Below, in pieces: positions 43,532 to 52,343 of a stretch of DNA of 64,000 bases. The stretch's first letter is position 1; every line of letters starts with the position of its first letter. A program made the translations under genes and the position numbers. The DNA lies in assembly GCA_964611125.1 (NCBI GenBank), contig CAZSZO010000007.1, positions 62,001 to 126,000 on the forward strand. The letters run 5' to 3'. The stretch is from JAEUIX01 sp964611125. Its GTDB lineage: Bacteria > Planctomycetota > Phycisphaerae > Phycisphaerales > UBA1924. Under the pieces are notes generated by a model, which made no database searches, was not told where the DNA came from, and saw only the letters and a program-made list of their open reading frames with translations.

Positions 43532-43618
43532 CAGCGGATTGTTCCCCCCGGCGGGTCGCCTGGCCCCCGGGCGAAGATTGAGTGGGCACACCAGCACGCA
43601 CCGTGCTCCACCACGGCC

Positions 43619-45106
43619 TCACTTGGCCGGGAAGAGGAACTCAAGCGCCCCGGGCAGCCGAGCCGCCCAAGCCGTCTCGTTGTGCTCGCTGTCGGCGTCG
43701 ATCACCAGTTTGATCTGGTCGGCCTTGAGGTGCTTGCCCGCGACGCTCTCGCTGAAGGTCTTGATTCCTGCGACGTACGCCGCGTTCTGCGTCGCTTTGC
43801 CGGGGTCGCCCCCGAGCTCACGCCCGCCCATGCCGAAGTAGATCCGGCTTGGCCAGCGGTTCTGCTTGCTGAAGAACGCCTGGGCCCGCCCTTCGCCGCT
43901 TCCGCCGCCGGCCGCGACAAACGACATCGACTCGCACAGCACCTTGCCGAACTTGTCGGGGTGGCGGGTCGCCGCGTGCAGCGCGATCAGCGCCCCCAGC
44001 GAAGAGCCGCCCACGCCGGTGTTCTCGGGGCCCTTTTTCACGCGGAACTGGCGCTCGACCCGCGGCATGACGCCGTTGACCAGGAAGTCCACATACTCCT
44101 CGCCCCGCGGCTTCACGCCATCGATCGCGTCAAAGGGCAGGTATTCCGTCAGGCGTCCCTTCTGGCTGTGCGGGATGCCCACCACGATCAGCGGTTCGAT
44201 CTTGCCCGCTTTGATGAGCGCCGTCGCCGCCTCGTCCACGCCCCACTCAGCCGGGATCACAGGCATCTTCTGGAACAGGTTCTGCCCGTCCTGCAGGTAC
44301 AGCACCGGATAGGTGCGGGCCGCGTTGGCCGGGTCGTCGTAGCCCGGCGGCAGCCAGACGATCACATCGCGGTTGGCCGGAACGCCCCCGCCGGGAACCT
44401 GGATTCGCCGGGCCGTGCCGACGACGTCGAGCTTGTAATAGGGGTCGAGGTCGGGGCGGGCCCCGGCGCTGGGGCGCTGGTCGCCCCACCTGGGCACCTC
44501 GAACTCCAGCACCGGCTGCTCGTTGGGCCCGAGCTTCGAGGCGTCGATCTGGGGGAGCGCCCGGTTGCTGATCTCCGAGAGGTCGGTCGCGAGCTCGACG
44601 CGGTCCCAGTTCCCGCGCGTGAACTTGAAGTCCAGCGGCGCGTCATTCTTGAGTTTGGTGATCACGATCTGCCACCGCAGATCCGAGCGGGGCGTCAGCT
44701 TCATCTTGGCGTCGCCAGGATCCCAGCCGTTGTGGTTGCTGGCGAGGTAGATCGGCGAATCCGCCGTCGCCAGCCCGGTGAGGTCCTTCACCACCAGCAC
44801 AAACCCCTGCGGCAGGCTCTCAGGGCGCACCAGCTTGGGCTGCTCTCCGTCGGCGGCGCCATCAGACGCCAGCCGCTCGCCTGCGCTCGCCGCTTCCCGC
44901 GATGCCGCTTCCGTCGAGTCCTCGCTGATGAAGCTCGCGCGCTTGGCGCTCTTCCGGGCCGCTTCCTCAGCCGCGGCCAGGCGGGCTTCGATCCGGGCCT
45001 TCTCCATCCCGCGACGCTTGCTCGCCTCGCCGAAGGCCATCACGCCCAGGCCGGCCACGATCACCAAGGGAAGCAGCAGCACCACCGTCAGGGTCAGTCG
45101 ATTCAT
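43619..45106 (-). CDS. membrane-anchored esterase with N-terminal CBM/starch-binding-like domain
   Basis: 495 residues. An N-terminal helix (LTLTVVLLLPLVIVAGLGVMAF) acts as signal or anchor, then a charged coiled coil. Residues about 100-200 resemble a CBM20/CBM48 beta domain (SPIYLASNHNGWDPGDAKMKL, FKFTRGNWDRVE). The C-terminal part is an alpha/beta hydrolase of the esterase D/enterochelin esterase type: VWLPPGYDDP, YLQDGQNLF, nucleophile Ser in GGSSLGALIA, catalytic His in SEHNETAW. It probably cleaves an ester on a glycan or siderophore outside the cytoplasm. It lies 53 bases after the SOD gene on the same strand. Confidence 0.88.
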   Translation of the reverse strand: MNRLTLTVVLLLPLVIVAGLGVMAFGEASKRRGMEKARIEARLAAAEEAARKSAKRASFISEDSTEAASREAASAGERLASDGAADGEQPKLVRPESLPQGFVLVVKDLTGLATADSPIYLASNHNGWDPGDAKMKLTPRSDLRWQIVITKLKNDAPLDFKFTRGNWDRVELATDLSEISNRALPQIDASKLGPNEQPVLEFEVPRWGDQRPSAGARPDLDPYYKLDVVGTARRIQVPGGGVPANRDVIVWLPPGYDDPANAARTYPVLYLQDGQNLFQKMPVIPAEWGVDEAATALIKAGKIEPLIVVGIPHSQKGRLTEYLPFDAIDGVKPRGEEYVDFLVNGVMPRVERQFRVKKGPENTGVGGSSLGALIALHAATRHPDKFGKVLCESMSFVAAGGGSGEGRAQAFFSKQNRWPSRIYFGMGGRELGGDPGKATQNAAYVAGIKTFSESVAGKHLKADQIKLVIDADSEHNETAWAARLPGALEFLFPAK

Positions 45107-45159
45107 CCCAAACGCTAGCGCGCCGGTTCGCCCTCGGCCGTATCCGGCTCAGCGGTGCC

Positions 45160-45795
45160 TCAGGCGTGGGCCGCGTGCAGGTTCTTGGCCACCTCGGCCC
45201 AGTTCACCACATTCCACCAGGCGCCGATGTAGTCGGGCCGGCGGTTCTGGTAGTTGAGGTAGTACGCGTGCTCCCACACATCCAGCCCCAGGACGGGCGT
45301 GCCGCTGCATCCCGCAATCGCCTCGCCCATCAGCGGGTTGTCCTGGTTGGGGGTCGAGCAGATCTTGAGCTTGCCCCCGGCGACCACCAGCCAGCCCCAG
45401 CCTGAGCCGAACCGCCCGAGGCAGGCCTGGGTGAACTGGTCCTTGAAGGCCTGGAACGAGCCGAACGACTGGTTGATGGCGTCGGCCAGCTCGCCGGTGG
45501 GGGCGCCGCCACCGCCCTGCGCCGCGGGGGCCATGATCCGCCAGAACATCGAGTGGTTGACATGCCCGCCGGCGTTGTTGCGGACCGGCCCGCGCTTGTC
45601 ATCGGGCAGCTCGGCGAGCTTCGTGATCATCTGCTCAGCCGACAGATCCGCCCAGCGGGTGCCTTCCAGGGCCTTGTTGGCGTTGGTGACATACGCCGCG
45701 TGGTGCTTCTGGCTGTGGATCTCCATCGTCTTGGCGTCGATGAAGGGCTCGAGCGCGGTGAAGGCGTACGGGAGAGCGGGGAGCTGATAAGCCAT
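45160..45795 (-). CDS. sodA: superoxide dismutase, Fe/Mn family (Mn-like)
   Basis: 211 residues, normal length. It converts superoxide to peroxide and oxygen. Metal ligands are visible as His in IHSQKHHAAYV, His in GGHVNHSMFW, Asp and His in DVWEHAYYLNYQNRRPDY. The GGHVNHS, GSGWGWLV and NQDNP stretches are more like Mn than Fe enzymes, though metal choice cannot be settled from sequence. GGAG lies about nine bases before the ATG. Confidence 0.95.
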   Translation of the reverse strand: MAYQLPALPYAFTALEPFIDAKTMEIHSQKHHAAYVTNANKALEGTRWADLSAEQMITKLAELPDDKRGPVRNNAGGHVNHSMFWRIMAPAAQGGGGAPTGELADAINQSFGSFQAFKDQFTQACLGRFGSGWGWLVVAGGKLKICSTPNQDNPLMGEAIAGCSGTPVLGLDVWEHAYYLNYQNRRPDYIGAWWNVVNWAEVAKNLHAAHA

Positions 45796-46550
45796 GACGG
45801 GTCTCCACAGGCTGAAGGGTCGGTTCAGGTCGGCGCCAGCGCCAACGCGGGCAACTGGGGGAGTCGAGGGTCGCTGGCGGGCCGTTCAGGCTCGCCGCCC
45901 GGGCCTGGCCATCCAGCTGGCCAGTTGGGGCTCCCCGGCCCCCTCTGGGCCTACGCGGCGGCTCAGTATAGTCGGTCGATCGTCCGAGAACCCCTGGGCG
46001 AATTGGACGAGATCAACTTGTAGAAGAAATGCCCAAACAGCTGGCCGCGCTAGGAAAAAGGCAGTAGATTGAGCCTCCCATCGATCAGGCGGTGTCCAGA
46101 TCGTGTGAACCTCGGGTGCTGTGGCATCCTTTAGGGTGGGTGTTCTTGAGGTCCGGTAGGTGGCTCGGCGCGAGCAGCGGCGACCCAGTGTCACTTTGAA
46201 GATTGCAGGAAAGCGACGCCCCAAAAAGGGGGCAATTTACAGATACTTTGAGAAGAGTCGAAACGAAACGCCGAAATCCGCGTATGAAGTGGGAGTCGGC
46301 AGCATCTGAACTTTCCACACCGCCAACGCATGACCTGTCGAGAACGGTGAAGAGTTGATTGAGAAGTTGCCGGAGGATCCAATAGAGTGGCTTTCTGATT
46401 CCCGACGTGCTGAAGGCAGCACCCGGGAGGAGGCAGGCCGACCACAACAAAGAGGTACGATCAATAACCGAACAGATTGACGCCCGAGTCGGACGAGAAA
46501 GACCGACTGTGAAGCCTAAAGGGACCAACAAGTCCGCCAGGAAGAAAGAA
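45796..46550. other. long low-GC leader region before the sigma factor gene
   Basis: About 750 bases with no convincing protein. From about 46020 the base composition drops to near 50 percent GC (60-base rows of 48-62 percent by count) against roughly 70 percent around it. A small hairpin GCCCC-AAAAA-GGGGC sits at 46218-46233. Minus-strand frames here encode no recognisable family and overlap the sigma factor start. It may be a long 5' UTR, a structured RNA, or a remnant of transferred DNA. Confidence 0.5.
46355..46383 (+). promoter_or_regulatory. candidate promoter for the sigma factor gene
   Basis: TTGATT at 46355-46360 and TCCAAT at 46378-46383, spacer 17 bases; four of six -10 positions match TATAAT. 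It lies 168 bases before the chosen start. Confidence 0.25.
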
Positions 46551-47708
46551 ATGACTCGCACAGCGCCCACATCGCTGAGCCCGCTTGATCAGCACCGACG
46601 TCGGAGTCGGGTCGAAATGAACGTTTCGACCCCCGGCCGGAAGGCGACCGACGCCCCGGCGCGCCGCACCACGCGCAAGCTGAGCCGGGAGGATGAAGCC
46701 CTCCTGTCTCAGCTGCTCGCCAGCGAGCAGGACTTCATCGATAGTCCCGCCTTCTACGAGGGCGACGCGATCGTCAAGATCTATGACGAAGCGCCGGATA
46801 TCGCCAAGCCCGACACCAGCTGGTACCACCCGGTGATGGACGACCTCTCGGGGCGGACCCGCACCATCAAGACGGCCCAGCAGGTGATCCTGACCGGCGC
46901 CGAGGAGAAGGTGCTCTTCCACCAGTTCAACTACGCCCGTTACCGGGTGTGGAAGCTGCAGCAGGAGGTCTGGTCGACTCCCGCCCGCAAGCCCACGCCC
47001 GAGCAGGCGGATGAGATGCTGGGCTGGTACCGCCGCGCGGACCTGATCCGCGAGCAGATCGCCAACACCAACCTCGCGCTGGTGCTGGCGATGGCCAAGC
47101 GGACCCGCATGAGCGAGGTGGACTTCGCTGATCTGGTCAGCGAGGGCAACATGGCCCTGCTCCGCGCGGTGGACAAGTTCGACGCCGGTCGCGGCTACAA
47201 GTTCAGCACGTACGCCTGCCGGGCCATTCTCAAGGCCTTCTCGCGCCAGGGCATGAAGCTGAGCAAGTACCGCCAGCGGTTCCCGACCGACTTCGATCCC
47301 AAGCTCGAGAAGTCCAACTTCCTCGAGACCAAGCGCAACACGTTTGAGAAGGACGCGGCCGAGGAGGTCAAGCGGATTGTCCTCCAGAACCGCGCCGACC
47401 TCACCGACGTGGAGCGCACCGTGATCGAGCACCGCTTCGGCCTCGAGAGCGGCGAGGGCGATAAGCCCATGACGCTCGAGCAGGTCGGGCAGATCATCGG
47501 CGTGACTAAGGAACGCGTCCGGCAGATCCAGAACAAGGCCATGGAGAAGATCCGCCTTGAGCTGGAGGCCAACTTCCTGGGCAACCGCAAGGCCAAGGAA
47601 GAGATGGAGGCCGCCGCGGCCGCCGAGAACCCCGGTCAGGCCCCGTCGCCCCAGATCATCGTCGAGCACCGCCAGCCGACGCTCGAAGAGTTGATCGCCA
47701 ACAACTGA
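46551..47708 (+). CDS. sigma-70 family RNA polymerase sigma factor, no clear region 3
   Basis: 385 residues from ATG at 46551, with AGGAAGAAAG before it; the frame extends upstream through low-GC DNA without family features. Residues about 120-290 hold region 2 (ANTNLALVLAMAKRTRM, DFADLVSEGNMALLRAVDKFDAGRGYKFSTYACRAI). Region 4 is clear near the C-terminus (LTDVERTVIEHRFGL, MTLEQVGQIIGVTKERVRQIQNKAMEK). The part between is short, without a normal region 3, and there is no long region 1.1. It is likely an alternative sigma factor of a planctomycete type. A strong terminator follows. Confidence 0.9.
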   Translation: MTRTAPTSLSPLDQHRRRSRVEMNVSTPGRKATDAPARRTTRKLSREDEALLSQLLASEQDFIDSPAFYEGDAIVKIYDEAPDIAKPDTSWYHPVMDDLSGRTRTIKTAQQVILTGAEEKVLFHQFNYARYRVWKLQQEVWSTPARKPTPEQADEMLGWYRRADLIREQIANTNLALVLAMAKRTRMSEVDFADLVSEGNMALLRAVDKFDAGRGYKFSTYACRAILKAFSRQGMKLSKYRQRFPTDFDPKLEKSNFLETKRNTFEKDAAEEVKRIVLQNRADLTDVERTVIEHRFGLESGEGDKPMTLEQVGQIIGVTKERVRQIQNKAMEKIRLELEANFLGNRKAKEEMEAAAAAENPGQAPSPQIIVEHRQPTLEELIANN

Positions 47709-47749
47709 TCCGGCGACGGTCAATTCACCCTGTCTCACCTGTCTCACCT

Positions 47750-47781
47750 GCGGCCCGGTCTCTGACCGGGCCGCTTTATTT
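47750..47781 (+). terminator. intrinsic terminator after the sigma factor gene
   Basis: An 11-bp perfect stem, GCGGCCCGGTC with GACCGGGCCGC, around TCT, followed by TTTATTT. Two direct TGTCTCACC copies lie just upstream (47731-47749). Confidence 0.9.
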
Positions 47782-47860
47782 GGGGACTCGGCGGTCAAAA
47801 AGAAAGAGGCCCTGGACGGGCCCCATCGAGAACGAATGTGGATTTGGCGACAATCAGCGA

Positions 47861-48601
47861 TCAGCGGGCCCGGCGGCGGCTAACGATGGGCAGCAGGGCG
47901 CCCAGGGCGATGGCCGCGGCGGACGGGCCGGGAACGACGACGGACGCGGCGAAGCCGAAGTCGTTGGTGTCGGTGAAGCTGAGGAGGTTGGCGCTCACGC
48001 TGACGGGCGCCCAGGCCGAACCGGTCCAGTTGATGAACTGGAAGGTGGAGGGGTCATCGAGCCCAAGGGTTGAGCCCGAGGAGCGGTTGAAGCGGAAGGT
48101 GATGGTGTTGCCCGCGTTGAGGCCAGCCCAGGCGAAGCCGACGCCGGAGCCGTTGCTGTTCCAGACGAACTCGCCCGAAGCGGTCCGCGAGCCGAGGCCG
48201 CTGGGGGTGACCGTGACGCCGCCGGCGGCGTCGTTGACGAACGCGAGGCTTGTGCCGTTGGCGACCGAGTCCATGCGGACATGGCCGAGGGTGGAGAGCC
48301 CGCCGACGAGCTGCTGATCGACCAGGGCGAGGAGCGAGAGCCCGTTGTCGGAATCAACGGCGAGAAAAGTGATCTTGCCGTTGGTGCTCACGCCGCCGGC
48401 ATTGAGCGAGGTGTGCACGGCGGCCAGCGACGCGCTGGTCCAGCTCGACGGACCGTTGCCGAAGGTGGTGAGGCTGAGCGGGCCAGAGTTGAGGATGATG
48501 CCTCCGCCGATGTCGGAGACATTGATCTGCCCCGCCGAGGCGATGGCGGCGACGCTTCCGATGCAGGCGCAGGTGATCACGAACGCATTGCGAGTCTTCA
48601 T
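47861..48601 (-). CDS. secreted PEP-CTERM-like protein
   Basis: 246 residues, with GGGAG nine bases before the ATG. A signal peptide (FVITCACIGSVAAIASAG) is followed by a Ser/Gly/Asn-rich beta-type domain with no named family. The C-terminus VPGPSAAAIALGALL then RRR matches the PEP-CTERM layout: a Val-Pro-x-Pro motif, a short hydrophobic helix and a basic end, which marks proteins for exosortase-type processing and surface or exopolysaccharide attachment. No exosortase gene is in the window. Confidence 0.82.
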   Translation of the reverse strand: MKTRNAFVITCACIGSVAAIASAGQINVSDIGGGIILNSGPLSLTTFGNGPSSWTSASLAAVHTSLNAGGVSTNGKITFLAVDSDNGLSLLALVDQQLVGGLSTLGHVRMDSVANGTSLAFVNDAAGGVTVTPSGLGSRTASGEFVWNSNGSGVGFAWAGLNAGNTITFRFNRSSGSTLGLDDPSTFQFINWTGSAWAPVSVSANLLSFTDTNDFGFAASVVVPGPSAAAIALGALLPIVSRRRAR

Positions 48602-48926
48602 AACGACACTCCCTTTTGAATCTCAATGCGCGGTCGGTCCGAGGTCGGCGCCGAGAGAGACGCCGCAGAACTCGAACGGCCGCGCCGAACCGACTCTACC
48701 GGCTCGGTTGCTCGGAACCAGCCCGATGTACTGAGATGGGGTCCATTAGAGGACGCGTGCTCGCCGCGAGGGAAGCGGATGAACGGCTCTCAGGCGAAGC
48801 CGCGACTCGGACTGCAGAGCGAAACCCCGTGGGGCGGCCTCCAATATACTCACCGCCCGATCCGCCCGATAAGCATACCGTGGGTCAGGGTGCAATACCT
48901 GTCAAATACCAAACGAAAGGACTCTC
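48602..48926. other. divergent intergenic region before the 595-residue secreted protein
   Basis: About 325 bases, no gene supported. TATACT at 48845-48850 could be a -10 box, but no matching -35 is seen. AAAGGA at about 48913-48918 is the ribosome-binding site for the gene at 48927. Confidence 0.4.
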
Positions 48927-50714
48927 ATGCGTCGCCCGATGCGGTCTGTTGTTCCTGCTCTGCTTGCCGGCGTCGCCGGGTTGTGTTGCTCGGTGGGGCC
49001 AGCCCTGGCCGTGCCGCCGGTGGTGGATCGCTGCCCCAAGGATGCGCTGGCCGTGGTCGCCATCCCCAGCGTCGAGGTGCTCCAGAAGAACATCCAGAGC
49101 ATGGCTCTGCTCGTCGGCCAGCCCCTCCCGGACATGAACCAGATGCTCATGATGGCCGGGCTCGAGAAGGGCCTGAAGCTCAGCGGCTCGGCGGCGCTGA
49201 TCGTCTATGCCCCCGACAAGGAGGGGGGCGCCGAGGAGGACCGCCAGCCCCGCGCCGTCGCGCTCATTCCCACCACCGACTACGCGGCCCTGGTGTCGAA
49301 CTTCGGCGTGAAGTCCTCCGGCCCGGGCAAGATCGACTCGGCGAAGATCGAGGGCAAGGACGTGTTCGTGAAGGACATCGGCGAGGGCTTCGCCGCGGTC
49401 AGCCCGCGCAAGGATGTGCTCGAGGCGTTCTCCGGCGCCGGTGGCAACAAGGCCGCGTTTGAGGCGATGGTCGGCAAGAACGCCAGCGAGCTCTCCGACC
49501 GGTCTGACTTCAGCGTGATCATCAACATGCCCGTCGCCAAGCCGCTGATTGAGGCGGCCATGAAGGACCGCATGGAGCAGATGGCCGACCAGATGGCCAT
49601 GATGGGCGGCGATGAGCCCAACTTCGCCGCTGCGGAGTGGATGGTGAAGGGATTCGTCGCCGATTCGCGCGGCGCCGTGGCCGGCATGAAGATCGACAAC
49701 CTCGGCGCGGGTTTCGACTTCGCCGTGGCCTTCGCCGAGGGCTCGCGGATGGCCAAGATGACCTCGACCGCCGGCAAGGCTGGCGAGTTGATGGCCAAGC
49801 TGCCCGCCGGGGCGTATCTGCTGGCCGGGGCGATCGACGTGTCGTCGCCGGAGATCAAGCAGTGGCTTAAGGACTTCGCCGCGCAGGTCCCCAACAAGGA
49901 CAAGGCCAAGGCCGGCAAGAAGGATGATCAGGCCGACATGATGGCCCAGTTCGTCCGCAACCTCGACACCACCAAGGGCGCCGCGTTCTCCATGGGCTTC
50001 GCCCCGGGTGGGATCATGAGCGGCCTGCTGTCGAACACGGTGAGCTACACCGCCACGACCGACAACGCCGCGGCGGTCGCGGCGATCAAGGCCCAGTTCG
50101 ATCAGGCGGAGAAGTCCAACACGGCGAAGATCAAGTGGACGGCGGGCGGGCAGGAAGTGGCCGGCAAGAAGGTCGATGTGTACGAGATGCGGCTGCTGCC
50201 CGACCCCGAGAACCCGATGTCGGTCCAGATGAACCAGGGCCTGTTCGGCCCCATGCAGGGGCCAAGCGGCTATATCGCCCAGGTTGACGGCGGCGTGCTG
50301 ATGACCTTTAGCAAGAGCAGCAGCCTGATGACCTCGGCCATCAACGCCGCCGGCGGCGAAGCCTCGCTCGGTAAAGATAAGGTGGTGAGCCAGGTCGCCG
50401 AGAAGCTCCCTCCGGGCCGCTTTGCGGAGCTGTACATCAGCGTGAAGGGGCTCTTTGACACGGTGATCCCCTTTGCGGCGATGGTTGGCATGCCCGCCCC
50501 GAATGTGGATGTGCCCGATACGCTGCCGCCGCTCGCGTTGTCGCTGGCGCCCAAGGCCGGTTCGATCCAAGGAACCATCTACTTACCGGCCCCTAGCATC
50601 AAGGTGATTTCTGAGGTGGCCAAGTCCTTCCAAAGCCCGGACGACGAGGCGCTCGAGGCGGGCCCCGAAGGCCGTCCTCAGAAGAAGGAAGGGACTGGAC
50701 AGCCCGGTTTCTGA
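48927..50714 (+). CDS. secreted protein of unknown function
   Basis: 595 residues with AAAGGA eight bases before the ATG. A signal peptide (VVPALLAGVAGLCCSVGPALA) is followed by a large domain of repeated motifs such as DALAVVAIPSVEVLQKNIQSM, a Met-rich middle (MEQMADQMAMMGG), and GGVLMTFSKSSSLM. The general pattern of alternating strands and helices resembles planctomycete secreted proteins of DUF3352 type, but I do not recognise the family. It is monocistronic, ended by a strong terminator. Confidence 0.8.
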   Translation: MRRPMRSVVPALLAGVAGLCCSVGPALAVPPVVDRCPKDALAVVAIPSVEVLQKNIQSMALLVGQPLPDMNQMLMMAGLEKGLKLSGSAALIVYAPDKEGGAEEDRQPRAVALIPTTDYAALVSNFGVKSSGPGKIDSAKIEGKDVFVKDIGEGFAAVSPRKDVLEAFSGAGGNKAAFEAMVGKNASELSDRSDFSVIINMPVAKPLIEAAMKDRMEQMADQMAMMGGDEPNFAAAEWMVKGFVADSRGAVAGMKIDNLGAGFDFAVAFAEGSRMAKMTSTAGKAGELMAKLPAGAYLLAGAIDVSSPEIKQWLKDFAAQVPNKDKAKAGKKDDQADMMAQFVRNLDTTKGAAFSMGFAPGGIMSGLLSNTVSYTATTDNAAAVAAIKAQFDQAEKSNTAKIKWTAGGQEVAGKKVDVYEMRLLPDPENPMSVQMNQGLFGPMQGPSGYIAQVDGGVLMTFSKSSSLMTSAINAAGGEASLGKDKVVSQVAEKLPPGRFAELYISVKGLFDTVIPFAAMVGMPAPNVDVPDTLPPLALSLAPKAGSIQGTIYLPAPSIKVISEVAKSFQSPDDEALEAGPEGRPQKKEGTGQPGF

Positions 50715-50756
50715 CGCTATACTCGGAATTGTCCGCCTATCTCTGCACCCCCCCCT

Positions 50757-50797
50757 GAGGCCTCGCTGGCTTATAGCCGCGGGGCCTCTTTGCTTTT
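50757..50797 (+). terminator. intrinsic terminator after the 595-residue protein gene
   Basis: GAGGCC-T-CGC-T-GGC pairs with GCC-GCG-G-GGCCTC around TTATA, a stem of about 13 bp with one bulged T and one T-G pair, followed by a T-rich tract TTTGCTTTT. Confidence 0.8.
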
Positions 50798-50843
50798 GGC
50801 CCGCGGCTCGGCGACCGGCGCTTCCTCCGCCAACCATTCAGGC

Positions 50844-51761
50844 ATGTCTCGCCCCGCCCCAACGCCGCCTGAATCGCCGACGTTGTGGCGCGTCAGTAGA
50901 GTGCGCACGCTCGATCTCAGTGCGCCGCGAGTGGCGGCCATCATCAATGTCACCCCCGACAGTTTCTCTGACGGCGGTGAGGCGCTCGATCCGCGCGCGG
51001 CGCTCGAAGCGGCCCGGCGGGCCCTCAGCGATGGCGCCGCGATGCTCGATATCGGCGGCGAATCCACTCGCCCAGGGAGCGCCCGCGTGAGCGCCGCGGA
51101 GCAGATCGCGCGGGTGACGCCCGTGATTCGCGCGGTGCGGGCCGAGTGGGGCGACGGGGCCGGGGTGGGGGGGGCGCCGCCGATCAGCGTCGATACGACC
51201 CTTGCGGAGGTGGCGGACGCCGCGCTCGACGCCGGGGCTGATGCGATCAACGACGTTTCCGCCGGCGGCGAGGATCCGTCGATGTTCGCGCTGGCGGCGC
51301 GGCGTGGGGCCGGGCTGGTGCTCATGCACCGCCTGCGCCCGCCGGGCGAGGATCGCTTCTCGGATCAGTACCAGCCCGCGGAAGCCCCTCGGTACGCCGA
51401 CGTGGTCGCGGAGGTCCGCGCATGGCTCGCCGCCCGGCTCGCGGCGGCGCTCGGGGCCGGGCTCCCGGCGGAAGCGATCGTGCTGGACCCTGGCCTGGGC
51501 TTCGGCAAGACGGTGGATCAGAACCTGGCGCTGATCCGCGGGAGCGGGGCCCTGCTGAGCCTGGGCCGACCCCTCATGAGCGGGCTGTCGCGCAAGAGCT
51601 TCACCGCCAGGGCCGCGGGCATGGATCCCGGCGGGCCGCCCCGGGCGCGGATCGCCGGGACATTGGCGCTCTCGATTGCGCACGTGCGGGCCGGGGCCCG
51701 CCTGCTGCGGGTGCATGACGTGCCGGCCCACCGCGCGGCCCTGTCAGTCTGGCAGGTGTGA
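50844..51761 (+). CDS. folP: dihydropteroate synthase
   Basis: 305 residues from ATG at 50844; the frame also runs back through the terminator. It joins pABA and dihydropterin pyrophosphate in folate synthesis. Key stretches: IINVTPDSFSDGG, MLDIGGESTRPGS, SVDTTLAEVADAALDAGADAINDVS, LDPGLGFGKTVDQN, PLMSGLSRKSF and the C-terminal RVHD. It stands alone between the terminator and the thioredoxin gene. Confidence 0.96.
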   Translation: MSRPAPTPPESPTLWRVSRVRTLDLSAPRVAAIINVTPDSFSDGGEALDPRAALEAARRALSDGAAMLDIGGESTRPGSARVSAAEQIARVTPVIRAVRAEWGDGAGVGGAPPISVDTTLAEVADAALDAGADAINDVSAGGEDPSMFALAARRGAGLVLMHRLRPPGEDRFSDQYQPAEAPRYADVVAEVRAWLAARLAAALGAGLPAEAIVLDPGLGFGKTVDQNLALIRGSGALLSLGRPLMSGLSRKSFTARAAGMDPGGPPRARIAGTLALSIAHVRAGARLLRVHDVPAHRAALSVWQV

Positions 51762-51909
51762 GATCGCCTTGGCGGCCGCGTGGCCCGCCGGAGGCCGTTT
51801 CCGGGCCTCGCGCGGCGGTGGAGGCGGCCCCGCGTTCGCCTCTGGAACGGTGAACCGCCCGCCTAGACTGAGCATCCAACAGGGCGAGCCTTTTTTTCGG
51901 AGTGACACC

Positions 51910-52248
51910 ATGGCGAGCGCAAATGTGCTTGAGCTGACCGACAAGAACTGGGACACCGAGGTCAAGGCGAGCGCCGTCCCTGTCCTGGTGGATTTCTGGG
52001 CCGACTGGTGCGGCCCGTGCAAGGCCATCGGCCCCACCATCGAACAGATCGCTGACGAGTTCAAGGGCCAGATCAAGGTCGGCAAGTTCAACACCGACAA
52101 GAACGAGCCGGCGATCCCAGCGAGCTTCGGGATCATGTCGATCCCCACGGTGCTGGTCTTCAAGGGCGGCGCTCTGGTGACGACGATCATCGGCGCCCGC
52201 TCCAAGCCCGATTACGTCAAGGCCGTGCAGACGGCCCTGGGCAAGTAA
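51910..52248 (+). CDS. trxA: thioredoxin
   Basis: 112 residues from ATG at 51910 with CGGAG eight bases upstream; the longer frame from 51676 overlaps folP. The redox site WCGPC, the strand FWADWCGPCKAIGP, the cis-Pro region SIPTVLVFKGG and the C-terminal helix are all standard. It is a cytoplasmic disulfide reductant. Confidence 0.96.
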   Translation: MASANVLELTDKNWDTEVKASAVPVLVDFWADWCGPCKAIGPTIEQIADEFKGQIKVGKFNTDKNEPAIPASFGIMSIPTVLVFKGGALVTTIIGARSKPDYVKAVQTALGK

Positions 52249-52343
52249 CGAGGGCGGCAAGTTCCGCGGGGTCGGCTTTGGGGGGAAGCGGGGGGGTGGA
52301 GAAGCGCGCCGCGCACCGCGGCGACGCCGGAGCGATCCAGTTC

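Noticed and set aside
46085..46570. 161-residue minus-strand frame in the low-GC region
   Set aside because: No start signal or family match, overlaps the sigma factor start, and several alternative frames overlap it. Lower GC makes it less likely to be a chance GC shadow, but support is too weak to call a gene.
46461..47798. 445-residue minus-strand open frame
   Set aside because: Antisense to the sigma factor, which has clear region 2 and 4 motifs.
48885..50570. 561-residue minus-strand open frame
   Set aside because: Antisense to the secreted 595-residue protein, which has a signal peptide, ribosome site and terminator. The minus frame is His/Arg/Leu-rich shadow sequence.
50718..50723. 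TATACT as a -10 box for folP
   Set aside because: No -35 is seen, and a strong terminator lies between it and folP.
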